DNA of 32,184 bases from Sphingobacterium sp. GTDB taxonomy: Bacteria; Bacteroidota; Bacteroidia; Sphingobacteriales; Sphingobacteriaceae. The translations under genes were made by a program, and so were the position numbers. Under the pieces are notes generated by a model that ran no database searches, was not told where the DNA came from, and saw only the letters and a list, made by a program, of their open reading frames with translations. This document shows, piece after piece, positions 16,842-26,141 of this stretch. Position 1 is the stretch's first letter, and every line of letters begins with the position of its first letter. The stretch spans positions 1-32,184 of the forward strand of contig JAITLV010000313.1 of assembly GCA_031277685.1 (NCBI GenBank). The letters run 5' to 3'.

Positions 16842-19800
16842 ATGGCTAAGTTTTACACAGTTGGATTGTCCGCTATGATGCTGTTTGCTGTAGGTACAAG
16901 TAAGGCCCAGCAAAAAGTAAATCTGACAGGACAGATCAAAGACAGTCAAGGAGCACCTTTGTCAGGTGTAACAATTCGGGAGAAGGGCGGGACACTTTCC
17001 ACGTCTACCAATGGATCAGGCACCTACAGCTTATCCGTCAATTCTAACGCAACACTAGTAATTTCTTATGTAGGATATGCAAACCAGGAGGTTGTGGTCA
17101 ATGGCCGCAATATTGTGAACATTACGATGGAAGCAGCGAGTTCTGTCATAGATGAAGTCGTTGTAGTGGGGTACGGTAAGCAGAAGAAGGAAAAACTGCT
17201 CGGGTCTGTAAGTACAATCGATGCAAAGCAGATTGAAAATAGGCCTGTTACAAATGTTTCTACAGCACTTAGTGGTGTAGCGGCCGGCGTGCAGGTCAAA
17301 CAAAGTACTGGTCGACCCGGATCGGATGGCGCTACTATCCGGGTTCGGGGTGTAGGGACCTTAAATAATTCGGATGCACTTGTGGTTATTGACGGTATAC
17401 CGGGTTCAATGGATGCAGTGAATCCCAACGATATTGAAAACATATCTGTACTAAAGGATGCCTCTTCGGCATCAATCTACGGTACGCGTGCAGGTAATGG
17501 TGTTATTTTGATTACGACTAAAAAAGGAAAAGCCAACCAGAAAACCCAACTTAACTACTCCGGTATTTTGTCCCGTACCAAACCTATGGGTACTCCAGAA
17601 TTTGTGTCAGATTATGTGCGTCACATGGAACTGATGAATGAAGGAACATTTAATCTGGGCAAACCGGCAAAATTTGCTGAATCTACAATCGATCTTTGGC
17701 GAAAAGCCAATGCGGATCCGAATGGTGTATTGGCTGCATCAGGGCTGCCAAATTATATCGCTTATCCAAATACAGATTGGACGGATTGGATTTATAATTC
17801 CGCATGGATCCAAAGTCATAATGTTTCGGCGACGGGCGGCTCAGAAGCAACTAATTATATGCTCTCAGGACGGATATTTGATAATCCGGGTGTTATGAAG
17901 AATACGGGCGCAAAGAAATATGAACTGCGAACCAATATTAGTACGAAAATCGGAGATCGATTGACTATTGGAACTAATATGTTTGCCTCAACAGAAGATA
18001 GAAAAAAAGCGAATGTTGATAATCTGTATAACTTTTTAAGACAGTCTACACCAGGTGTCTATCCGATGTATGATGGCCGATTTGGTGGTGCGGTAGCCGC
18101 GGAAGAATCTACTCAGTTGAATAACTTGATGCAATATCTCTATGAGCCGCAGGGGATGGACAAAGTATCAAATTTTAACTCGACTATATTTGCGAATGTA
18201 AAGATCATAAAAGGATTGACATTTGAAACAAAGTTTAACTATCAAATGCGTTCGCGTGAGCAGACAGGTAGCTCAATACCTGTTGATAAATATAGTTTCG
18301 AGACAAATCAAATCGTTTTTCCAAAAAGCGTTGCCTCAACGCTAGTGCTGTCTCAAGGTTATGAAAATCTTCGCACGCTCACTTTTGATAATGTACTTCG
18401 TTACGAAACCAGTATTGGTAAACATAATATTGGGGCATTATTGGGGCACAATGAATTTCAGACAAAATGGTATAATTTCTCCGCTGCAAGAAGAGGTGTC
18501 ATAGATCCAACGATTTCCAACATCGGGACAGCTAACGAAATGAACGCTATTGATGGTAACGAATACGAAACTAGTATGCGATCTTTTTTTGGCCGTGTAA
18601 ATTATGACTTTGATAGTAAATATCTTGTCGAATTTAGTTTAAGAAGGGATGCTTCTTCCAAATTTGGCAAGGATCTCCAAGCAGGTTATTTCCCATCTGT
18701 GGGCCTGGGTTGGTTGATGTCAAGAGAATCCTTTATGAAAGGGCTTGAGCCATATATCCAAAATGTCAAACTTCGTGGATCATGGGGTAAATTGGGGAAT
18801 GATATGAATAATAGCGACCCCAATAGAGAGAATTATTTGCCTGCATTTGCCTTCTACGGTAATGCCGGATATTCCTTTGGTGGATCTCAAGTAGGCGGTC
18901 TGGAACTAAGCAAATTTGGAAATAGATTATTGGCCTGGGAAGAAAGTGAAAATAGAGAGGTAGGCTTGGAGTTTGCAACTTTTCGAAATAAAGCCTATGT
19001 GGAATTGAATTATTACAACAAATTAACATCAGGGATATTGGTGCCTGAGCAATTACCGCTTACCACAGGTACTACCGGTGCACCGATTGTTAATTCAGCA
19101 GCGATGCGTAATAGTGGTATTGAACTTAATTTGACCTGGAAGGATAAGATAGGTGAATTTAGCTATAATATTGGGGGGAATTTTGCCTACAATAAAAATC
19201 AGGTTACCAAACTCAAGGGGCAGCTGGTAAGAGGGTGGAATGATGTCAATGGGACAAACGTGTATAGCACAAATATTGGACAGGTTTCAAATGCCGTAGG
19301 TACTAATCAGCGTAATCTCGAAGGTCACCAGTTTCAGGAATATTATCTGAGACAACGTTATAAAGGAGATGGTAGCTATTACTCCAACGGTGGAGTGGTA
19401 AATCCAAATGGTGGACCTCGGGACGGTATGATCCGTACAGAAGCGGATTATAAATGGGTACAGGATATGCAAGCAGCAGGATACAGCTTCTCGCCAGTAA
19501 ACAAACTAGGGGTTGAACAATTGTATTATGGTGATTTTCTTTATGCTGATCTAAACGGAGATAAAGTCTATGGAAATGAAAATGATCAGGACTTTACAGG
19601 GACATCCAATGTTCCCAAGTATATCTATGGTATCAATTTAGGGTTCTCTTACAAGGGGTTTGATTTGCAAATGCTGTGGTCTGGAGAGGGGAAATTACAA
19701 TATTATTGGAACGATGAAGGCTACAGCAATAATATTGTGCGTGATGGAAATGGTATCTCTAAACGTGTCGCTGATGATCATTATTTTTATGATCCCGCTA

Positions 19801-20114
19801 ATCCTAGCGACCCGCGAACTAACATCAGTGGATCGTATGCCCGCCTCAAGTACAATGGTGAGACAATAAACAATGTCGCCAATAATTTCTACCTCTATGA
19901 TGCAGATTTTATAAAATTGAGAAACTTGCAGATAGGTTATACATTTAACAATAAACTCACCGAACGCTTTCATGTACGCAATTTACGGGTATATTTTTCT
20001 GGCGAGAATTTGTTGATGTTTACAAAATTCCCTGGTGCTGATCCGGAAATTGGGGCAGGAGCGAAGTATCCAACTATGAAACAATATGCATTTGGGTTGA
20101 ATTTTGGATTTTAA
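16842..20114 (+). CDS. susC: SusC-type TonB-dependent outer-membrane oligosaccharide transporter
   Basis: A 1090-residue SusC/RagA transporter. A signal peptide ends at SKAQQ (about residue 23). A carboxypeptidase-D-like regulatory domain spans about 27-100, with the SYVGYANQEV hallmark. A TonB-box-like DEVVVVGYG is at 104-112, the plug spans about 117-227 (IRVRG, VVIDGIPG, SIYGTRAGNGVILITTKKG), and a 22-strand barrel ends at the C-terminal Phe (GLNFGF). It imports oligosaccharide across the outer membrane with SusD as lid. The susD start lies 12 bp after this stop, so the two are translated from one transcript. The symbol is a family name; the glycan is not known to be starch. Confidence 0.95.
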   Translation: MAKFYTVGLSAMMLFAVGTSKAQQKVNLTGQIKDSQGAPLSGVTIREKGGTLSTSTNGSGTYSLSVNSNATLVISYVGYANQEVVVNGRNIVNITMEAASSVIDEVVVVGYGKQKKEKLLGSVSTIDAKQIENRPVTNVSTALSGVAAGVQVKQSTGRPGSDGATIRVRGVGTLNNSDALVVIDGIPGSMDAVNPNDIENISVLKDASSASIYGTRAGNGVILITTKKGKANQKTQLNYSGILSRTKPMGTPEFVSDYVRHMELMNEGTFNLGKPAKFAESTIDLWRKANADPNGVLAASGLPNYIAYPNTDWTDWIYNSAWIQSHNVSATGGSEATNYMLSGRIFDNPGVMKNTGAKKYELRTNISTKIGDRLTIGTNMFASTEDRKKANVDNLYNFLRQSTPGVYPMYDGRFGGAVAAEESTQLNNLMQYLYEPQGMDKVSNFNSTIFANVKIIKGLTFETKFNYQMRSREQTGSSIPVDKYSFETNQIVFPKSVASTLVLSQGYENLRTLTFDNVLRYETSIGKHNIGALLGHNEFQTKWYNFSAARRGVIDPTISNIGTANEMNAIDGNEYETSMRSFFGRVNYDFDSKYLVEFSLRRDASSKFGKDLQAGYFPSVGLGWLMSRESFMKGLEPYIQNVKLRGSWGKLGNDMNNSDPNRENYLPAFAFYGNAGYSFGGSQVGGLELSKFGNRLLAWEESENREVGLEFATFRNKAYVELNYYNKLTSGILVPEQLPLTTGTTGAPIVNSAAMRNSGIELNLTWKDKIGEFSYNIGGNFAYNKNQVTKLKGQLVRGWNDVNGTNVYSTNIGQVSNAVGTNQRNLEGHQFQEYYLRQRYKGDGSYYSNGGVVNPNGGPRDGMIRTEADYKWVQDMQAAGYSFSPVNKLGVEQLYYGDFLYADLNGDKVYGNENDQDFTGTSNVPKYIYGINLGFSYKGFDLQMLWSGEGKLQYYWNDEGYSNNIVRDGNGISKRVADDHYFYDPANPSDPRTNISGSYARLKYNGETINNVANNFYLYDADFIKLRNLQIGYTFNNKLTERFHVRNLRVYFSGENLLMFTKFPGADPEIGAGAKYPTMKQYAFGLNFGF

Positions 20115-20126
20115 TACTTAAACGAC

Positions 20127-21968
20127 ATGAAGAAAATATTAGATATAGAAATGCAAAGCGTATTTACCTATTGTAAAAAATATACTTGGCGCATATCTGC
20201 GCTGGCAATTTTGTTGGGTTCACTGGGTTCTTGTAAAAAGGACTTGTTGGATATCAGTTCGAATACACAGGTCCCAGAAGATAAAATGTGGACAACGGAC
20301 AATTATACTGATCTTGGCGTAAATGGTGTGTACCAAGCACTACGTTTTGGATATACTACTGGTGGTACAAATAACCGGGAGCTCTATCAGTATGACCGTT
20401 TATCCAACACGTTAATCCCAAGGGGTGCAGATCCACTATTGAATGCCTCCACGAACACCTCAAATTCACTTTTTGCCGATGTGTGGAAAGAATTATATGA
20501 GAGTGTTCATCGTGCGAACGATGCGGTTTATGGAATAACCAATATTTCACCATCAGCTCCAGAAAAGAAAGCACGTTTGCTTGCGGAGGTTAAATTTTTA
20601 AGAGCGTTTTATTATTATCGTTTAAATCAGCTTTATAGAGGAGTACCACTATATGATACGCCTATTAACTACAATGAAGCTACTAAACCTAGAAACACAG
20701 AAAAAGAAGTCTGGGATTTCATTTTGAAAGACCTGACAGCATGTATTGCTGAGACAAATTTGCCTACAAAATTACCGGCAGGGAGTAAAGATTTCGGTCG
20801 TATTACGAAGTCTGCAGCTTATGCACTACGGGGTAAAGTTTACATGTACCTACAAGATTGGGATAAAGCGATTGCTGATTTTCAATCCGTGAAAGATGCT
20901 GGTCATCAGCTGTTCCCAGATTATAAAGCGTTATTTACCGCAACCAATGAAAAGTCAGATGAGATGATTTTCTCCATTCAGAATATCGCCTTGGACAACT
21001 TTGGATCTACGACACAATTCTATTTTGGAAGTAGATCTGCTTTTGGATCTAATTGGAATAGTTATATGGTGAGCCCGGATTTTGTGGACTTATATGAGAA
21101 TAAAGACGGTAGCAAATTTAACTGGGATGATATAATACCTGGTTATAATGCGATGGCACCTGACAAAAGGGAGATATACTTTATCCGTAATAATGTACAG
21201 CAGGTGGCTGAGGCAAATAAAAAGCCAGCAAAGTACACTGATTTAATTGATCCTAAACGAGGATTGGATTTTAAACTTTATCTACCGACTGGTAATGAAG
21301 AACGCTTAAAGAAAGCATATGACAACCGGGATCCACGTTTAAGCGCAAATGTTATTCTCCCTTATTCAACTTTTGTTGGAACAAATCTCGGAGCTGACCA
21401 GACATTTACATCAAGATGGCCACATATTGAAGAATTTAATAATGTGTTTGACCTACGAACGGACGATCAACCGAGATTCTTTTATATCCCACGTAAATTC
21501 GTGTACGAAGGAGGAAAGCCAGCTATTCCGAGTCGTGTAGCTGGTGATATAGATTATCCTGTGATCCGTTATGCGGATGTATTGTTATTATGGGCAGAAG
21601 CACTTAATGAAAAAGGGCAAGAAGCATCAGCCGTAGCTAAAGTGAATGAAGTACGGGCTCGTGCCGGTGTAGGACTTCTGAATAGTTCAGCGACTACTAC
21701 GGTTAAAGATAAAGCTGATCTCACCAGCCGCATCCGTAATGAACGTAGAAGAGAATTATTTGGGGAAGGAGTTATTTACTTTGATGAATTGCGTTGGAAA
21801 TCCCTAAAAGATCAGGTATTTGGCGGCAATGCTGGAAACAAACAGACATGGGGTGGAATTGTAGATAAATATACCTACTTGGGGGATCAATTATTGGTAT
21901 GGCCCATTCCGGAAGTAGAAAGACAACGAAATCCAAGTCTTACACAGAATACAGGCTGGAATAATTAA
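20127..21968 (+). CDS. susD: SusD/RagB surface glycan-binding lipoprotein
   Basis: A 613-residue SusD family lipoprotein. The signal peptide ends at LGSC with lipidated Cys36; an in-frame ATG at 20151 would also work. The N-terminal SusD-like part begins CKKDLLDISSNTQVPEDKMW. The C-terminal RagB/SusD part includes YPVIRYADVLLLWAEALNEK, NEVRARAGV and the RRRELFGEG segment, all typical. It is the surface lid of the SusC pore and captures the oligosaccharide. A strong terminator lies 34 bp after the stop, which would keep SusCD transcript levels above those of the following enzymes. Confidence 0.95.
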   Translation: MKKILDIEMQSVFTYCKKYTWRISALAILLGSLGSCKKDLLDISSNTQVPEDKMWTTDNYTDLGVNGVYQALRFGYTTGGTNNRELYQYDRLSNTLIPRGADPLLNASTNTSNSLFADVWKELYESVHRANDAVYGITNISPSAPEKKARLLAEVKFLRAFYYYRLNQLYRGVPLYDTPINYNEATKPRNTEKEVWDFILKDLTACIAETNLPTKLPAGSKDFGRITKSAAYALRGKVYMYLQDWDKAIADFQSVKDAGHQLFPDYKALFTATNEKSDEMIFSIQNIALDNFGSTTQFYFGSRSAFGSNWNSYMVSPDFVDLYENKDGSKFNWDDIIPGYNAMAPDKREIYFIRNNVQQVAEANKKPAKYTDLIDPKRGLDFKLYLPTGNEERLKKAYDNRDPRLSANVILPYSTFVGTNLGADQTFTSRWPHIEEFNNVFDLRTDDQPRFFYIPRKFVYEGGKPAIPSRVAGDIDYPVIRYADVLLLWAEALNEKGQEASAVAKVNEVRARAGVGLLNSSATTTVKDKADLTSRIRNERRRELFGEGVIYFDELRWKSLKDQVFGGNAGNKQTWGGIVDKYTYLGDQLLVWPIPEVERQRNPSLTQNTGWNN

Positions 21969-22002
21969 TGAAAAAATAAATCCATTCTGTAAAGAAGCTG
22001 TT

Positions 22003-22047
22003 ATCAATCGCTCACGCAATCGTTTGCTAGAGCGATTGATTCTTTTT
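22003..22047 (+). terminator. Strong terminator after susD
   Basis: ATCAATCGCTC (22003-22013) pairs perfectly with GAGCGATTGAT (22030-22040), with a small inner hairpin (GCAA/TTGC), and is followed by TCTTTTTT. It divides the PUL into a SusCD unit and an enzyme unit. The latter needs read-through or its own promoter; none is clear between 22048 and 22131. Confidence 0.85.
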
Positions 22048-22131
22048 TGTTTGTTTTTTTATTTTAAAATAAAGATTTTTAATGTTTTGTGTGATATTGT
22101 TGAGCACACGTTTATTTATAAACCATTATCG

Positions 22132-23400
22132 ATGAAGAGAAGATCTATACTAAAATTATTGGGTGGTACTGGTGTCGGCCTGTTGACTGCGTCTTTACCA
22201 ACGGGAGCGAAGGCAGGCCTTTTACAGGATCAAAAAACAAGTGACTTGGGGGATGACCGTGCGTATTGGGTATCCATATTAAGTCGAATGGCCAGCCCCA
22301 TATTGGATAATATAAGTAAACAGCAATGGCGCAAAAATATGCCAATGGAAGTAAGTCCTACTTTTGATAGTAGAGATCCCGGAGTTGGCTATCTGGAAGC
22401 CTTTGGTCGGCTTCTTGCTGGAATGGCTCCTTGGTTAGCTTTGCCCGATGACAGCTCAGCAGAAGGCAAACTGCGTAAAAAATTACGTGATCAAGCCTTA
22501 TTGGGTATTCAGTATGGTGTAGATCCTAAATCTCCGGATTACTTCACTTGGCGTGGCCCATCATCACAGACGCTCGTAGATGCGGCACACCTTGCCCTTG
22601 CTTTTCTGAGAGCACCTAAAGCACTTTGGGAACCATTGGATCAGGTAACAAAGAAAAGGGTTGTCGAAGAATTTAAACTATTACGTAAGATTAAACCCAA
22701 TGAAAGTAACTGGTTACTTTTTGCTGCGATGACCGAAACTTTCTTATATAGTGCTGGCGAGGAGTGTGCGCGTGAAAAAATAGATTATGCTGTTAATAAA
22801 TTTGATCAGGAATGGTATGTCGGTGACGGTTGGTATAGTGATGGGGCACATTTTAGCTTTGACCATTATAACGGCTACGTGATCCATTGTATGCAAGTTG
22901 AATCACTTCGTCACAATATCTCCGCTGGCGAGAAATACAAAGAAATGTATGAACGTGCATTTAAGCGCATGCAGCGCTATGCACATCATTTGGAACGTAT
23001 GATATCGCCCGAAGGATACTATGTGGTTGTAGGACGTTCATCTACCTACAAGAATGCAGCATTTCAACCTTTGGCAACCGTAGCCTTAGAAAATAAATTA
23101 CCAGATGATATTTCAAAAGGTCAGGTGAGGGCAGCCCTGACTGCAGTACTCAGACACATCTATATTGACAAAACTTTCGCTCCTTCGGGTTGGCTGCGCA
23201 TGGGGGTGGTTGGAGACCAGCAGTCAAATCTGGCCGATTACTATACCAATGCCGGATCAATGTATGTGGCATCGTTGTCCTTTCTGCCCTTGGGGCTTCC
23301 GGCGACGGATGAGTTCTGGACATGTGCTCCGCAGAAATGGACATCGCAGAAATGTTGGGCTGCTGAACAGTTTCCGAAAGATTACTATGTCAGTTACTAG
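22132..23400 (+). CDS. DUF2264 family exported enzyme (copy 1)
   Basis: A 422-residue protein of the DUF2264 family (PF10022), a probable (alpha/alpha)-barrel glycan-active enzyme. The ATG at 22132 starts a signal with a twin-arginine-like KRRSILK, then a hydrophobic stretch ending at GAKAG. The frame is open back to 22024, but that part reads through a T-rich leader. Conserved blocks shared with the paralogue at 24856 are YLEAFGRLLAGMAPWL (about 86), GDGWYSDGAHF (about 231), SPEGYYVVVGRS (about 292) and SGWLRMGVVG (about 352). The repeated acidic and His residues in the second block are candidate catalytic sites. I recall an unverified link of DUF2264-like proteins to a beta-glucuronidase family. 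Placement next to GH88 supports uronic-acid substrates. Confidence 0.85.
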   Translation: MKRRSILKLLGGTGVGLLTASLPTGAKAGLLQDQKTSDLGDDRAYWVSILSRMASPILDNISKQQWRKNMPMEVSPTFDSRDPGVGYLEAFGRLLAGMAPWLALPDDSSAEGKLRKKLRDQALLGIQYGVDPKSPDYFTWRGPSSQTLVDAAHLALAFLRAPKALWEPLDQVTKKRVVEEFKLLRKIKPNESNWLLFAAMTETFLYSAGEECAREKIDYAVNKFDQEWYVGDGWYSDGAHFSFDHYNGYVIHCMQVESLRHNISAGEKYKEMYERAFKRMQRYAHHLERMISPEGYYVVVGRSSTYKNAAFQPLATVALENKLPDDISKGQVRAALTAVLRHIYIDKTFAPSGWLRMGVVGDQQSNLADYYTNAGSMYVASLSFLPLGLPATDEFWTCAPQKWTSQKCWAAEQFPKDYYVSY

Positions 23401-23473
23401 ATCCTTTTATCTATAGAAAATAAAAAATACTAAAAAATTGAAAAGTACGTGTGGAGCACTTAAGCTTGTCTAC

Positions 23474-23511
23474 TAAAATCTCAATACTCATATCTCAATA
23501 CTAAATACTAA
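23474..23511 (+). repeat. Degenerate CTCAATACT/TAAATACT repeat element (copy A)
   Basis: The 113 bp before GH88 copy 2 end in a string of related units: ATCTCAATACT, CATATCTCAATACT and AAATACTAATA, directly before the ATG. A similar string occurs at 31265-31316. The DNA is almost free of G. It may be an intergenic repeat family or a spacer in the leader. Confidence 0.5.
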
Positions 23512-23513
23512 TA

Positions 23514-24788
23514 ATGAAGATACAACACTATATTACTGGAGCTTTAATGATCGGACTAGGAATACAGGCAATTTCATGTTCGAGCCAGAAGAACTTAACA
23601 ACGGCTAAATTGGGGCTTGATAAAGAATTTGTTCGGTCTAACATTGAAGATGCACATAAACAGATTACTTATCTAGCATCATCAATAAAGGAATCGGATA
23701 TGCCCACTACGTATCAAAATGGGAAATATGTCAATTGGGGCTCTAGCTGGTGGTGTTCGGGATTTTATCCGGGAACAGTCCTGTACCTGTACGAATATAC
23801 CAAGGATGGCAAATTGTTGGATGAAGCAAAACGGAAGTTAAAACATTTAGAAAAGGAAAAAAACAATAAAGGTACCCATGATCTTGGATTTATGTTGTAT
23901 TGTAGTTTTGGTAATGCGTTACGACTGACAGGGGATTCAACCGCGTACAAAGAGGTGTTAAGCACAGGTGCTGCTTCGCTGGCAACTCGTTTTCATGCTG
24001 CTCCTAAGACAATCCGCTCATGGGATGGTGGTAAAAACTGGGATGGACAACCTTGGACGTATCCTGTCATCATTGACAATATGATGAATCTGGAATTTTT
24101 GACAGAGGTGTCCAAAATGACAGGTGATCAAAGATTTAGAGATATCGCTATACAACATGCAAATACGACGATGGTTAACCATTATCGAAAAGATTATAGC
24201 TCTTACCATGTGGTTGATTACAATCCGGATAATGGACGTATAATTTCGAGAAAAACAGCACAGGGTGCCTTTGATGAATCGGCTTGGGCAAGGGGACAGG
24301 CTTGGGGATTATATGGATACACCATGATGTACCGCGAAACCGGTGACAAGAACTACCTGGAGCAAGCACGACATATTGCCAAGTTTTATCTTAACCATCC
24401 GAACCTTCCTAAAGATCTTATCCCTTATTGGGATATGGACCAGAATAAACTGACCCAAGAGAGTAAATATTACAATCAGAAGGATTTGCGTGATGTATCT
24501 ACTGCTGCTGTAACTGCTTCGGCGCTGCTGGAATTGGCTCAGTATACACAGGGTAGTGAAAGTCAGCTATACATTTCCAAGGCTGAGCAGATGTTAAAAT
24601 CGCTTTCTTCTAAACCTTACAAAGCGGACTTTAAAGAAGCTGGTGGTTATATATTGAAACATAGCGTCGGTTCTATTCCACATAAAACCGAAGTTGATGT
24701 GCCATTAACTTATGCTGATTACTATTACGTGGAAGCGTTGGTCAGATATGACCGAATGCTCAATGGCGAAAAAGTGATCAAACAATAA
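23514..24788 (+). CDS. GH88 unsaturated glucuronyl hydrolase (copy 2, lipoprotein)
   Basis: A 424-residue GH88 enzyme with the same reaction as the copy at 11452. The signal peptide ends at QAISC, so Cys22 is lipidated and this copy is membrane-anchored. The catalytic candidates are Asp123 (HDLGF) and Asp188 (IIDNMMN), with QGAFDESAWARGQAW as a further landmark. Compared with copy 1 it has a small insertion (GGKNWDGQ) before the second Asp. By eye it is well over half identical to copy 1, so the two are paralogues from one expansion, now placed in different compartments or acting on different chain lengths. It lies between two DUF2264 genes in one direction with gaps of 113 and 67 bp. Confidence 0.92.
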   Translation: MKIQHYITGALMIGLGIQAISCSSQKNLTTAKLGLDKEFVRSNIEDAHKQITYLASSIKESDMPTTYQNGKYVNWGSSWWCSGFYPGTVLYLYEYTKDGKLLDEAKRKLKHLEKEKNNKGTHDLGFMLYCSFGNALRLTGDSTAYKEVLSTGAASLATRFHAAPKTIRSWDGGKNWDGQPWTYPVIIDNMMNLEFLTEVSKMTGDQRFRDIAIQHANTTMVNHYRKDYSSYHVVDYNPDNGRIISRKTAQGAFDESAWARGQAWGLYGYTMMYRETGDKNYLEQARHIAKFYLNHPNLPKDLIPYWDMDQNKLTQESKYYNQKDLRDVSTAAVTASALLELAQYTQGSESQLYISKAEQMLKSLSSKPYKADFKEAGGYILKHSVGSIPHKTEVDVPLTYADYYYVEALVRYDRMLNGEKVIKQ

Positions 24789-24855
24789 GTGCATTGTTGA
24801 TGGGTAAAGGGTGAGGTAAACTAATTCCGTTTTGAAAATAAATAATTCCAGCCAG

Positions 24856-26127
24856 ATGGACTATAAAAAGCTAATCATTATTGCATTAATACTGCCACAG
24901 CTGTTATTTGCTCAAAAGAAAGAGGTAAATAATGGTTTACAACAGCGGGCATATTTGGTAAAAACGCTTACCAAAATTGCTGACCCTGTATTAATGGCAT
25001 TGAGTAAAGGCGAACTGGTTAAAACCATGCCTGTCGAATCGCGTAGTAATTCAGATCGTACAGGATCTACTTATTTAGAAGCATTTGGCAGATTAATGGC
25101 TGGAATGGCACCGTGGCTCGAATTAGGGCCGGACGAAACACCTGAAGGCAAGCTGCGGAAGAAATACATCGAATTGTCAATTGCCTGCATAAAAAATGCC
25201 ACGGATCCGAAGAATCCGGATTATATGAATTTTAGAAAGCATCCTAAAACGCAAAGTCAAGCGTTGGTGGATGCGGCATTTTTAGCGCAGGCACTCTTAA
25301 GATCTCCAAATCAACTCTGGGATAAATTAGATGATCAGACCAAGAAAAATGTACTTTCGGCCTTCAACTTAACGCGTGAGATGGACGCATACAACAATAA
25401 CTGGGTGCTGTTTAGTTCCGAAATCGAGGCTTTTTTCTTAAAATATGATAAAGTTGTCGATAAAAGTCGGTTGGATAGAGCGATTGACCTAATGGTTTCC
25501 TGGTATAAAGGCGATGGAATTTATGGTGATGGGCCAAATTTTCACTATGATTACTACAATAGCTTTGTGATACATCCCATGCTACTTGAAACTAGTCTGG
25601 AATTGAAGAATGCTAATTTGGACACTGCAAATCTTTATCCGATATTCTTAGATCGCGCCAGAAGATACGCAACCATACAAGAACGTTTAATCTCTCCAGA
25701 AGGAACTTATCCACCGATAGGACGTTCGCTGAGTTACCGTTTTGGCGCTTTTCAGCTGCTGTCGAAAATTGCGTATATGCACGAATTAGAAAAAGGAATC
25801 GAACCGGCTCAAGTACGATGTGCGCTTTATACAGTAATAAAAAGACAGATTGAAATGCCGGGAACTTTTAATAGCTCTGGTTGGTTAAATATTGGTTTTG
25901 CCGGTCATCAACCAGAAGTGGGCGAAACCTATGTTTCTACCGGAAGTGAATATTTGTGCTCAGAAGCCTTTGTTATTCTGGGCTTGCCGCCAAACGATCC
26001 GCTGTGGACTGCCCCTGATGCAAGTTGGACAGCAAAAAAGGCATGGAATGGTGAAAAAATGATTATAGATCACACGTTGACGCCGGATATTATTGGAGCA
26101 GATGTTTACAAAGAGCGGAAAAAATAA
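24856..26127 (+). CDS. DUF2264 family exported enzyme (copy 2)
   Basis: A 423-residue paralogue of the protein at 22132. The ATG at 24856 gives a clean type I signal peptide (DYKKLIIIALILPQLLFAQ); an in-frame TTG at 24832 only adds eight polar residues. Conserved blocks are YLEAFGRLMAGMAPWL (about 72), GDGIYGDGPNFHYDYYN (about 219), SPEGTYPPIGRS (about 280) and SGWLNIGFAG (about 340). Relative to copy 1 the second block changes from SDGAHFSFDHYN to GDGPNFHYDYYN, which may alter specificity. It carries a Sec-type rather than Tat-like signal. It is the last intact enzyme of the PUL, and a signal-peptide stub follows 14 bp after the stop. Confidence 0.85.
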   Translation: MDYKKLIIIALILPQLLFAQKKEVNNGLQQRAYLVKTLTKIADPVLMALSKGELVKTMPVESRSNSDRTGSTYLEAFGRLMAGMAPWLELGPDETPEGKLRKKYIELSIACIKNATDPKNPDYMNFRKHPKTQSQALVDAAFLAQALLRSPNQLWDKLDDQTKKNVLSAFNLTREMDAYNNNWVLFSSEIEAFFLKYDKVVDKSRLDRAIDLMVSWYKGDGIYGDGPNFHYDYYNSFVIHPMLLETSLELKNANLDTANLYPIFLDRARRYATIQERLISPEGTYPPIGRSLSYRFGAFQLLSKIAYMHELEKGIEPAQVRCALYTVIKRQIEMPGTFNSSGWLNIGFAGHQPEVGETYVSTGSEYLCSEAFVILGLPPNDPLWTAPDASWTAKKAWNGEKMIIDHTLTPDIIGADVYKERKK

Positions 26128-26141
26128 CAGGCACAATAAAA

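Noticed and set aside
22024..22131. Longer N-terminus of DUF2264 copy 1
   Set aside because: The extra codons read through the terminator hairpin and a T-rich leader; the ATG at 22132 begins a proper signal sequence.
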